NCBI GenBank assembly: GCA_017416425.1
Contig: JAFQCL010000030.1
Span: forward strand, 26,504-90,503
DNA length: 64,000 nucleotides
DNA from: Clostridia bacterium
GTDB taxonomy: Bacteria; Bacillota; Clostridia; Christensenellales; CAG-138
Direction: 5' to 3'
Both the position numbers and the translations under genes were made by a program. A model generated the notes under the pieces. It did no database searches, had not been told where the DNA came from, and saw only the letters and a list, made by a program, of their open reading frames with translations. Shown in pieces: positions 45,620 to 53,934 of this stretch (position 1 is the stretch's first letter; each line of letters opens with the position of its first letter).

Positions 45620-46768
45620 ATGGCAAACAGATTTGTGCTTAATGAAACAAGCTATCATGGTAAAGGCGCGATTGCTGAGATCGCAACAGAAATCAAAGCA
45701 AGGGATTTCAAAAAGGTTTTCGTTTGCTCGGATCCTGACCTTATTAAACTCGGCATCGCAAAAAAGGTAGTAGACATCCTTGATGAAGCTAATATCCCAT
45801 ATGAAATTTACAGCCAAATCAAGCCCAATCCAACGATTGAAAATGTTCAAACCGGTGTTTCTGCTTTTAAAAATAGTGGCGCTGACTGTATCGTTGCGAT
45901 CGGCGGCGGTTCATCTATAGATACGGCAAAGGCAATTGGCATCATTGTTGAAAACCCGGAATTTGCGGATGTAAGGAGTCTTGAAGGGGTTGCTCCAACA
46001 AGGAATAAGTGCACTCCTATTATTGCTGTTCCCACAACAGCAGGTACTGCAGCTGAGGTTACTATTAACTATGTTATTACCGATGCTGAAAATAACCGCA
46101 AGATGGTTTGTGTTGATGTTCATGATATTCCGGTAGTTGCGGTTGTAGACCCTGATATGATGGCATCAATGCCTAAAGGACTTACAGCTGCAACAGGAAT
46201 GGATGCTCTTACCCATGCAATTGAAGGTTATATCACAAAGGGTGCGTGGGAAATGAGTGATATGTTCCATATTAAAGCTATCGAAATTATTGCAAAGTCG
46301 CTTCGTGGTGCTGTTGCTGGCACCGATGACGGCAGAGAAGGTATGGCTCTTGGTCAGTATATCGCAGGAATGGGCTTTAGTAACGTAGGCCTTGGTATAG
46401 TTCATTCAATGGCTCATCCTCTTGGTGCAGTTTATGATACGCCCCACGGCGTTGCGAATGCGATCATTCTTCCAACCGTTATGGAATATAATGCTCCCGC
46501 AACAGGTGAAAAGTATAGAAATATCGCAAAGGCTATGGGTGTTGAGGATGCCTATGCGATGAGTCTTGAAGATGCGCGAAAGGCTGCTGTTGATGCAGTT
46601 AAGAAGTTGTCTGCCGATGTTGGCATACCTACTGATCTTAAGAGTATTGTAAAAACCGAAGATATCGATTTTCTTTCACAGTCGGCATTTGACGATGCTT
46701 GCCGTCCGGGCAATCCCAGAGATACAAGTGTTGCTGAGATAAGGGAACTATATTTTAAGTTGATGTAG
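45620..46768 (+). CDS. Iron-containing alcohol dehydrogenase (FucO/lactaldehyde reductase-like)
   Basis: The product is 382 residues, group III alcohol dehydrogenase size. The NAD-binding motif is AIGGGSSIDTAKA (about 93-105). The metal ligands lie in GMDALTHAIEGY (about 194-205), HSMAHPLGA and DTPHGVANA. It is closest in style to lactaldehyde/1,2-propanediol oxidoreductase, but no fucose or rhamnose genes are adjacent, so the substrate is uncertain. AAGGAG precedes the ATG. It is monocistronic with a terminator. The 45331-45619 gap shows no gene and only weak promoter-like boxes. Confidence 0.92.
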   Translation: MANRFVLNETSYHGKGAIAEIATEIKARDFKKVFVCSDPDLIKLGIAKKVVDILDEANIPYEIYSQIKPNPTIENVQTGVSAFKNSGADCIVAIGGGSSIDTAKAIGIIVENPEFADVRSLEGVAPTRNKCTPIIAVPTTAGTAAEVTINYVITDAENNRKMVCVDVHDIPVVAVVDPDMMASMPKGLTAATGMDALTHAIEGYITKGAWEMSDMFHIKAIEIIAKSLRGAVAGTDDGREGMALGQYIAGMGFSNVGLGIVHSMAHPLGAVYDTPHGVANAIILPTVMEYNAPATGEKYRNIAKAMGVEDAYAMSLEDARKAAVDAVKKLSADVGIPTDLKSIVKTEDIDFLSQSAFDDACRPGNPRDTSVAEIRELYFKLM

Positions 46769-46774
46769 CAAATT

Positions 46775-46808
46775 GGATGGGCAAGGCTTCGGTCTTGTCC
46801 GTTTTTTT
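46775..46808 (+). terminator. Terminator of the alcohol dehydrogenase gene
   Basis: GGGCAAG and CTTGTCC pair around a GCTTCGGT loop, followed by a run of seven T. Confidence 0.85.
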
Positions 46809-47264
46809 ATGGTTATCGGAAGAAAACATACTTTGCTTAAGGATAAGCACAAAAAATCTACTCGTTGCCAAAATAGATAGCTGCTGCTGTATTAAAAGTC
46901 AAAGCCCTGCAAGCAAATGAATAACTAAAAAACAATAGATGATCTTATCAACCGCTGTCGAACGAATACTTATGCGAGTGCTTGTATGTTTTTGGATGCC
47001 AAAAGTATTGATATATCCATCATCTATGCGCTGGCACGGATAAATATATTGAAACCGCTGCGAATAATGATAAATCGGATATCAGCGGACGCGGAGCGTC
47101 TTTTTTATCACTAACCTTTTAGGTTTCAGTCTATCGACAGACATAATTATACCTATAACCAACGAGTGCCGCAAGGCATTACGCATATCATATCGCGCAG
47201 CAGATATAATATTGAAATTACGCTTTAATTGTTTTATACTGGCTGTAAATTAGGAGGTGAGATA
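46809..47264. other. Gene-free stretch with a small GC hairpin
   Basis: No supported gene. GACGC-GGA-GCGTC followed by TTTTTT at about 47090-47108 resembles a terminator for a transcript that is no longer present, suggesting lost sequence. Confidence 0.35.
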
Positions 47265-48686
47265 ATGCCTGAAACAGAACTGAGGACTCAAATATACTAT
47301 CTTCAATCCCGTTGGAAGCTGGAAGGTGATAAACTCTATTACTATGGGCTTCGCAGCCGTGAAAACATGTTTCAAAATAGAGTTTCCATTTCCAAGAGAC
47401 AGGCAAAAATTATTTCTTCACTGCCCAAAGAGCTGAAGGATGCCGAAAAAAAGCTCATCGATAAATTGCTTGGCGTGCAGGTCGTTTGTGAGAGCGATCT
47501 GCGTAAAACACCGGGCTCGCTTTCGGAAGCCGCATTTTGTGTAAGCTGCTGTGCGAACGATTTTATCATCCCCGGCCTTGAATTTGACGAAAACGGACTC
47601 TGCCCGATGTGTCAAACCGCGGAGGAAACCAAAAAATTAAGAAGCGTTGTCCCAATAATAGATGATATTCCGCATTGCTCCAAATCGCGTTTTGATGCGG
47701 CGCTGTTCTATACCGGAGGCAAGGATTCAACATTTTTGCTTTATTATCTGGCTAAAGTAAAAAAGCTCCGTGTGCTTGCGCTGACTTGGGAAATACCTTT
47801 TATGTCGGATTCGGCAAGGCAAAGCATTGAAAACGCCAAAAAGAGCTTTGATAATGTTGAATTTATATCTCATTCCGTAAGTAAAAATGATCTAAGGAGG
47901 GTTTATAAGAAGCTCTATTCGTTAAGTGAAAATACCTGTGCTTGTCCGTCTCTTGCCTATCTGCTGTTCTATCCCGTTCTTGTAGAAAATCGTATCCCTT
48001 ACTTTTTAGCGGGCAATGAGCCGGTGCAAATGCTCGGTCTTTATTATAACCAAATGGCACCGAAAATCGCATACTCATTCGCAAATAATAAGTTCCTGAC
48101 TTTCCTTTTTAATGCCGGAAGGATACTTACTTTGCATCCGCCGCTGAAGCAAGGGCAGTTTCAGACATTGATGATGATGAAACAGTTGGCATATGGGAAT
48201 AATCCGATTCTAAAGATCAGTGGTTATTCAAATAAATTGGTAAATGATGTTGTGGAGGCCATACATGAAGTGCCGTGGCTGCTTACGCCGTTGAAACGAA
48301 GTATTCGCCGTTCATCCTGGTCAGGAAACGTTCCTGCCTTTGTGCATTTTGATTTTGATATGATCTTCGAAGGAACCTATGACTGGAACAAGGTAAAGCA
48401 TGTTTTGGTAAGCGAATGCGGGTGGGTCGCGCCAAGCGAGGACAAAAAAGCATTGCATACCAGTTGTAAGATCGAGAAATGTAAAGATCATTCACAGTTT
48501 GTGCGTTTTTATAATTGCAGAAGCAAAATGATACCGTTTAGCGCGATTGAGATCTGTCTTGCAAGCCGAAATTGTGGCCGCACGAAGGAAGAAATGATGT
48601 ATGAGATGGAACATTTACTTGGTTTATCCCTTGACGAGCCGAAAGAATGCGCATTGATGCGTGAATATATGGGAGAGAGCATATGA
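47265..48686 (+). CDS. PP-loop ATPase resembling N-acetyl sugar amidotransferases
   Basis: The product is 473 residues from the ATG at 47265 (AGGAGG upstream); an in-frame TTG at 47229 precedes that site. An N-terminal region of about 95 residues is followed by a cysteine motif FCVSCCANDF with GLEFDENGLCPMC (about 100-125). The PP-loop YTGGKDSTFLLYYL lies at about 149-162, LAGNEPVQ near 250, and a C-terminal HTSCKIEKCKDH near 415. The Cys pattern plus GGKDS resembles WbpG-type sugar amidotransferases, which activate a substrate by adenylation. No glutaminase partner or sugar genes are nearby. It overlaps the flavodoxin-ferredoxin gene by four bases, so the two products probably work together. 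Confidence 0.7.
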   Translation: MPETELRTQIYYLQSRWKLEGDKLYYYGLRSRENMFQNRVSISKRQAKIISSLPKELKDAEKKLIDKLLGVQVVCESDLRKTPGSLSEAAFCVSCCANDFIIPGLEFDENGLCPMCQTAEETKKLRSVVPIIDDIPHCSKSRFDAALFYTGGKDSTFLLYYLAKVKKLRVLALTWEIPFMSDSARQSIENAKKSFDNVEFISHSVSKNDLRRVYKKLYSLSENTCACPSLAYLLFYPVLVENRIPYFLAGNEPVQMLGLYYNQMAPKIAYSFANNKFLTFLFNAGRILTLHPPLKQGQFQTLMMMKQLAYGNNPILKISGYSNKLVNDVVEAIHEVPWLLTPLKRSIRRSSWSGNVPAFVHFDFDMIFEGTYDWNKVKHVLVSECGWVAPSEDKKALHTSCKIEKCKDHSQFVRFYNCRSKMIPFSAIEICLASRNCGRTKEEMMYEMEHLLGLSLDEPKECALMREYMGESI

Positions 48687-49372
48687 CAGCCGTTTACTGC
48701 TTTTCGGGAAGCGGGCACAGCAGGGCGGTTGCAGAATATTTCGCAAAAAGGCTTAACGTTGATATTTTGAATATCGGTGAAAAGCCAGTCGCGCAAAAAA
48801 TGATATGCAGGACCGCGATCGTGGTATTTCCCGTTTACTGTCAAAACATACCGGAGCCGGTTAAGAGTTTTTTGCCCTGTCTGAAGGCAGAGTATATCGT
48901 TTTTATCGCGACCTACGGAAAAATGTGGCATGGCAATGTATTGTGGGAGGCGGCAAAGGCTGCTTGTGGCAAGGTGATCGCAGGCGCGTATATCCCGATA
49001 GGGCATACCTATTTAAGAGGCAATGCGGAGTTTCCCAAAGAGGGCTTATCCGCCATTATTGAAAGAATAGAGGCTCCGCGGCTGGCTGTCATACCAAAAT
49101 CGTCAAAAAATATTTTCGCGGACTTTTTTCCGGCATGGCGCAGCCGGCTTAGCGTAAAGATCACGCGAAACAAAGACTGCAATGAATGTGGCCTGTGCGC
49201 AGAGCGGTGCCCGATGCAAGCCATTCATAGCGGCAAGATCAAGTGCAACTGTATTCGTTGTCTGCGTTGTGTGAATTTGTGCCCAAGGGCAGCCCTTGAA
49301 TTTAAACTCCGCCCGATCTTAAAGAAGTATTTGTCAAAAAACCGTGAAGAATCTCTTAAGGTATACTTATAG
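48683..49372 (+). CDS. Flavodoxin-like/2[4Fe-4S] ferredoxin protein (EFR1 type)
   Basis: The product is 229 residues. Residues 1-150 form a flavodoxin-like domain with FSGSGHSRAVAEYFA as phosphate loop. Residues about 165-210 carry two four-cysteine clusters, CNECGLCAERCP and CIRCLRCVNLCP, typical of 2[4Fe-4S] ferredoxins. It should pass electrons between FMN and iron-sulphur clusters. Its ATG overlaps the stop of the PP-loop gene. The C-terminus is basic (ILKKYLSKNREESLK). Confidence 0.85.
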   Translation: MTAVYCFSGSGHSRAVAEYFAKRLNVDILNIGEKPVAQKMICRTAIVVFPVYCQNIPEPVKSFLPCLKAEYIVFIATYGKMWHGNVLWEAAKAACGKVIAGAYIPIGHTYLRGNAEFPKEGLSAIIERIEAPRLAVIPKSSKNIFADFFPAWRSRLSVKITRNKDCNECGLCAERCPMQAIHSGKIKCNCIRCLRCVNLCPRAALEFKLRPILKKYLSKNREESLKVYL

Positions 49373-49685
49373 CGAGTGCTTTTTAGTGCAAAATGCAATA
49401 TTTCCTTGTATCACGGAAAATTCATAATGTCCGTCGTCAGGTTGTCTGTCAAGTAAAACTTTCTTTCATTTGGAAGATTTATATTAGCTCAATAAACGCG
49501 CCTTGGAAGAGACCCCGAGGCATTTGTTATTTTATGACCATTTAGCACCACAGGGAGCGCTTTTTACAAGAGGTCATACGTAATATATTTTAGTTTTAGG
49601 TCGATTTTTGAATAAAACAAAACAAATCAAGCTGCATATACATAGACTGTACTAGTGCCCATAATCAATAAAATGGAGGATAACC
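49373..49685. other. Intergenic stretch with an unassigned coding remnant
   Basis: Between about 49495 and 49585 a plus-strand frame without start reads LNKRALEETPRHLLFYDHL then APQGALFTRGHT and stops. It looks protein-like but is too short and lacks a start, so it may be the tail of a lost gene. Confidence 0.3.
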
Positions 49686-50576
49686 ATGTACACTGATAAC
49701 TATATAGTTAAATCTTTAGAACTGCACCTGTTTTTTGCGCGCATCATGAAAGAGCATGCTCTGTTTTTAAGATTGGGATTTACTCCTGCAAATGCGTCTT
49801 TTTCAAATAGGGCAGAATTCTATAATAAAGAATTTGAAAAATTGTTAAGCCGCGCGGTAACAATCGGTGATGGACTAATCAGTCAGGAAAGTGTAAGCTC
49901 GGGAGAATTTGTTACAGAGTTTACAGCATTGGCAGAAAAACAAACAGAGGCTCTTATAGGAATTGCAATCAACAGTGAGATTACTTCCAGAGAGCTGCGT
50001 TTAAATGAGGGTTGCCCCTGTAATATAAGCTTGGAAACGGGCTGTCAGGTAAGACGACTTAATCAAAGAGCACTTGATTTGCTAAGCGGCCTGATTTCTT
50101 TCAAAGAACGAATTTTGGGAAGTGTTTTGAATTACGAGATGTTCACTATGAATTATCCTTTGCTGATTGAACATATCCTCCGAGAGGCAAGGTTATACCG
50201 ACGGTACATTGAAATCCTGGAGAAAGAGGGGTATTTAAGCGATGAATCTATGTATGATATGGAATGCTTCTGGAACCGGATCATGATGGAACATGCTTTG
50301 TTTATTCGCGGCCTATTGGATCCATCGGAGTCTGAACTGATCTGTACGTCGAACGGATTTGTCGAGGAATATGTGAAATTACTGGAGATCCGTAAACGCG
50401 CGCGTAATCAAACTCTGACGGCCGACTCTTTGGAGAAGACTATCAAGTTTAGAGATTTCAAAGCGACTAGTACGCAGGGAATTGAGAAATGTACAATACG
50501 TTCTGTAATTTTGCCGCTTTTTGCAGACCATGTATTGCGTGAAGCCAATCACTATATTCGATTGTTAACATTATAG
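49686..50576 (+). CDS. DUF2935 domain protein
   Basis: The product is 296 residues and helical. Two repeats carry the DUF2935 pattern of His/Glu-rich helices: ELHLFFARIMKEHALFLRLG (about 12-31) and MECFWNRIMMEHALFIRGLL (about 196-215). Further helices hold HILREARLYRRYIEIL and HVLREANHYIRLL. The spacing of Glu and His suggests a metal-binding four-helix bundle, but the function is unknown to me. GGAGG precedes the ATG. It is monocistronic. Confidence 0.85.
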   Translation: MYTDNYIVKSLELHLFFARIMKEHALFLRLGFTPANASFSNRAEFYNKEFEKLLSRAVTIGDGLISQESVSSGEFVTEFTALAEKQTEALIGIAINSEITSRELRLNEGCPCNISLETGCQVRRLNQRALDLLSGLISFKERILGSVLNYEMFTMNYPLLIEHILREARLYRRYIEILEKEGYLSDESMYDMECFWNRIMMEHALFIRGLLDPSESELICTSNGFVEEYVKLLEIRKRARNQTLTADSLEKTIKFRDFKATSTQGIEKCTIRSVILPLFADHVLREANHYIRLLTL

Positions 50577-50745
50577 ACAAGTAAAATCGTTAAGTTAAAA
50601 ATATTACTACCTGATGTTTAAATACTGTAATATTGGGGCTTTAATATTACAGTTTTAAATTAAGAAAGATTTATTCTATAGCATTTCATGATCGAAAGAC
50701 TGGGTTTTTATGTTATAATATTTCCATAAATGAAGGAGGAAAGAT

Positions 50746-53700
50746 ATGCGTAAAATTCTTACGGTCATACTTGCATTGATAATGTTGCTACCTATTGCGG
50801 TACAGGTTGTAATAGCTGAAAATATTTCATTATCGGATGACATAGTCATTCTTTATACAAATGATGTACACACCTACATAGATGGTCCTTTAAGCTATGA
50901 TGTTATAGCGGCTATAAAAAATGAGCTACAATCCCAGTTTAAGAATGTTTTGCTCGTTGATGCAGGCGACCACACCCAGGGTACCGCTTATGGTTCTATG
51001 GATAAGGGTAAGACTATCATAGAGCTTATGAACGCGACAGGTTATAATCTTGCAACTCTTGGCAACCACGAGTTTGACTATGGTATGGATGGCTGTATAA
51101 ATATTCGTGAATGGGCAGAGTTCCCCTATGTGTCCTGCAACTTTTATAACGAAAATGCGGGTCTGCGGGAAAGCAATGTGCTTGACAGTTATGTATCTTT
51201 TACCTGCGGAGACGAGATTGTTGCTTTTATCGGTATTACAACTCCCGAATCCTTCACAAAGTCCACCCCTGCCTATTTCCAAAATAATGATGGAGAGTAT
51301 ATCTACGGTATCTCCGGCGGTGAAGATGGAGCTGCTTTATATGCAGATGTTCAGAATGCCATTGATGATGCTATTGATTCAGGCGCCACTAAGGTCATTG
51401 CACTTGGGCATTTGGGCGATGACGACTCATCTCATCCTTGGACCAGCGAGGATACCATTTCCAATGTATCAGGGCTTGATGCCTTTATCGACGGACATTC
51501 TCACAGTACCGTTGAAGGCAAAAGTGTTACCGGCAAAGACGGCGAAGATGTTCTTTTGACCCAGACAGGCTCATACTTTAACTGCATCGGCATGATGATC
51601 ATCGATGATGAGACAGGTGATATCACGACCGATCTTATCGGTTATCAGGAAATCCTTGACGAGGACGGCGAAACAGTGCTTGGCTATGAATTAGTTTCTG
51701 ACCTTTACACTGAAACAGAGCTGATCTCAGATGCAGCTATAGGCGCTATTAAGGACGCATGGATCGAAAAAGTAAAAACTGAGCTTGGCGCAGTTATTGG
51801 TTCTACATCAATAACGCTGGATAACTATAGCGTACTTGGTGAGCGTATGGTTCGCACTTCGGAAACAAACACTGGAGATTTTTGCGCTGACGCACTGTAT
51901 TACCTATTTGACAGCATGGGTCTTGATGTAGACATGGCTATCATGAATGGAGGCGGTATTCGCAATCAGGCGATCAATGGGGATATCTCTTATTTAACCT
52001 GTAAAGAAATTCACCCCTTTGGAAATGTAGCGTGTTTGCAAACCATCACAGGCCAGCAGCTTTTCGATGCTCTGGAATGGGGCGCACGCAATGCCGGTAT
52101 TGATGAATCTGGTGGCTTTCTGCAGGTTTCGGGCATAACCTACAAGATAAATACCTCTATCCCGGACACAACCCAAAAGGATAATAAGGACGTCTGGATA
52201 GGAGGCCCCACCGGTGAATATCGTGTATATGACGTAAAGGTCTACGACAAGGAAAGTAATACTTGGGAGGCCTTGAATCTTTCTGCTAAGTACAATCTAG
52301 CGGGCTACAACTATACGCTGAGAGAGCTGGGCGATGGCTTCGCCATGTTTAGCGGTGCAGTTAATGTGCTTGATTATGTGATGGAAGATTATATGATCCT
52401 TGCGAATTATGTACAGGCGTTTGAAGATAGTATAGTTGGAGCTACTAATTCGCCTTTAGCTGCCAAGTATCCCGGCTTTACTGTAGATTACAGTACAATA
52501 AACGGCAGTAGTCGTATTGAGTTTAAGGCTGCTTCAATTTCTGATAATGAAAACATAATAATTGGCGGACTTGAAAACGACGTATGGATCTCAAAATATG
52601 GCAATGTATATACAAACTGTGAAGTGGAAGATTTTTTTGCTGAAATGGGCTTTGCATATGGAGATGTTGTAACCGTGCGATTCCTAAATCAAGAGCTGAC
52701 GCTTCCGGTGGTTCCCATTTATTCCTATGTGGATAGTGGAAGTACCGCTATTATTGCTGGTATGACAGATGCAGGCGAGCCTAATGGAAATATAGCCCTT
52801 GCCATCAATATGGGTAGTTTCGCTGAAACCTATGGCATTGCCGTGAAAAAAACGGATGAAGCCGGTGATTGGTGGTGGGAAGCTGTTGATGGCGTTTCTT
52901 TCCCGGTTGAGATCACTTTTGAACTTGAGCAAAAGGCTGGATATATGTCAGAGTATCTGCTGCACACACTAAGCCGCACGAATAATCGGGAGGATTATAC
53001 GCACTTGAGCGATGAAGAGTTTGCCAACTTCCGTGTTATTGATACTATGGGTATGGGCGAGCATAAGCTGTATCGAACATCTTCCCCCATTAACCCGTCG
53101 ATGGGCAGGAACAGCTATGCCGATGCAGCTTTGAGAGAAGCCGAAGTATCCGTCATAATGAATTTGGCGGATAGCGATGAGATCGCTTACGGTTATGAGG
53201 GCTTTGCGGAAACCTATTATGCCGATCAGAAGGTTATTTTCCTAAATCTGGGCGTTGATGTATCCTCTGATGATTTCAAAACCGGTCTGGCAAAGGGATT
53301 GCGGTTTTTTGCTGAGAATGAAGGCATCTATGCTATCCATTGCACCGAAGGAAAGGATCGGGCAGGTTTCGTAGCTGCTCTCCTTGAGTGCTTTATGGGA
53401 GCATCCTATGACGAAGTGATCGAGGATTATATGGTGACATATACCAATTACTACGGCGTTGAGGTTGGCAGCGAAAAATATAACGCTATTGCTGAAAGCA
53501 ACATAATTAACACGCTGGAGATTGCTTTTGAAGTTTCTGATCTAAGCAAAGCTGATCTTGCATTTGAAGCTACTGAGTATATTCAGTCTTTGGGTCTATC
53601 TGACAGTGAGATTGCTAAACTCAAATCTAACCTGGGCAATGATGCTAACCCTTCAACGCTCATAATCATACTGGTGTGCGTTGTGCTTGCTGCCGTATTA

Positions 53701-53757
53701 CTGTGCGGATTGATCATTTTTGTAAGAAAGAGAAGACAAAATAAGAAGGTTCTATAG
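50746..53757 (+). CDS. Membrane-anchored 5'-nucleotidase fused to a tyrosine-phosphatase-like domain
   Basis: The product is 1003 residues. A signal peptide (1-25) is followed by a metallophosphatase domain: ILYTNDVHTY (about 36-45), DAGDHTQGT, LGNHEFDYG, IDGHSHS. A 5'-nucleotidase C domain (about 340-560, AIMNGGGIRN, GNVACLQTITG) follows. A beta-rich linker (about 590-720) leads to a phosphatase domain with HCTEGKDRAGF (Cys866, Arg872). LVCVVLAAVLLCGLIIFV (about 975-992) and a basic tail anchor it to the membrane. The catalytic parts should be outside the cell and release phosphate from nucleotides and a second phosphoester. AAGGAGG precedes the ATG. No frameshift is visible, so the fusion appears genuine. 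Confidence 0.88.
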   Translation: MRKILTVILALIMLLPIAVQVVIAENISLSDDIVILYTNDVHTYIDGPLSYDVIAAIKNELQSQFKNVLLVDAGDHTQGTAYGSMDKGKTIIELMNATGYNLATLGNHEFDYGMDGCINIREWAEFPYVSCNFYNENAGLRESNVLDSYVSFTCGDEIVAFIGITTPESFTKSTPAYFQNNDGEYIYGISGGEDGAALYADVQNAIDDAIDSGATKVIALGHLGDDDSSHPWTSEDTISNVSGLDAFIDGHSHSTVEGKSVTGKDGEDVLLTQTGSYFNCIGMMIIDDETGDITTDLIGYQEILDEDGETVLGYELVSDLYTETELISDAAIGAIKDAWIEKVKTELGAVIGSTSITLDNYSVLGERMVRTSETNTGDFCADALYYLFDSMGLDVDMAIMNGGGIRNQAINGDISYLTCKEIHPFGNVACLQTITGQQLFDALEWGARNAGIDESGGFLQVSGITYKINTSIPDTTQKDNKDVWIGGPTGEYRVYDVKVYDKESNTWEALNLSAKYNLAGYNYTLRELGDGFAMFSGAVNVLDYVMEDYMILANYVQAFEDSIVGATNSPLAAKYPGFTVDYSTINGSSRIEFKAASISDNENIIIGGLENDVWISKYGNVYTNCEVEDFFAEMGFAYGDVVTVRFLNQELTLPVVPIYSYVDSGSTAIIAGMTDAGEPNGNIALAINMGSFAETYGIAVKKTDEAGDWWWEAVDGVSFPVEITFELEQKAGYMSEYLLHTLSRTNNREDYTHLSDEEFANFRVIDTMGMGEHKLYRTSSPINPSMGRNSYADAALREAEVSVIMNLADSDEIAYGYEGFAETYYADQKVIFLNLGVDVSSDDFKTGLAKGLRFFAENEGIYAIHCTEGKDRAGFVAALLECFMGASYDEVIEDYMVTYTNYYGVEVGSEKYNAIAESNIINTLEIAFEVSDLSKADLAFEATEYIQSLGLSDSEIAKLKSNLGNDANPSTLIIILVCVVLAAVLLCGLIIFVRKRRQNKKVL

Positions 53758-53786
53758 CAAGATCATACTAATGTAACTTAAAAAAC

Positions 53787-53828
53787 GCCGGCAGCAGGTA
53801 GTGATGCCATGCTTGCCGGCCTTTTTTT
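53787..53828 (+). terminator. Terminator of the nucleotidase-phosphatase gene
   Basis: GCCGGCA/TGCCGGC (53787-53793 and 53814-53820) is followed by CTTTTTTT. Confidence 0.85.
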
Positions 53829-53837
53829 GTCAGCTTC

Positions 53838-53873
53838 AAATGAAAACAACCCCGGATCCGTTGAGATCCGAGG
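53838..53873 (-). terminator. Terminator of the ABC exporter operon
   Basis: On the minus strand CCTCGGATC pairs with GATCCGGGG (one G-U) around a six-base loop, followed by TTGTTTTC. Confidence 0.75.
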
Positions 53874-53934
53874 CATTTGAGTTTTATTGCAGGTAGGAAG
53901 GTAACAGATTTACGCTGCCTACATGGAAAAAGCA

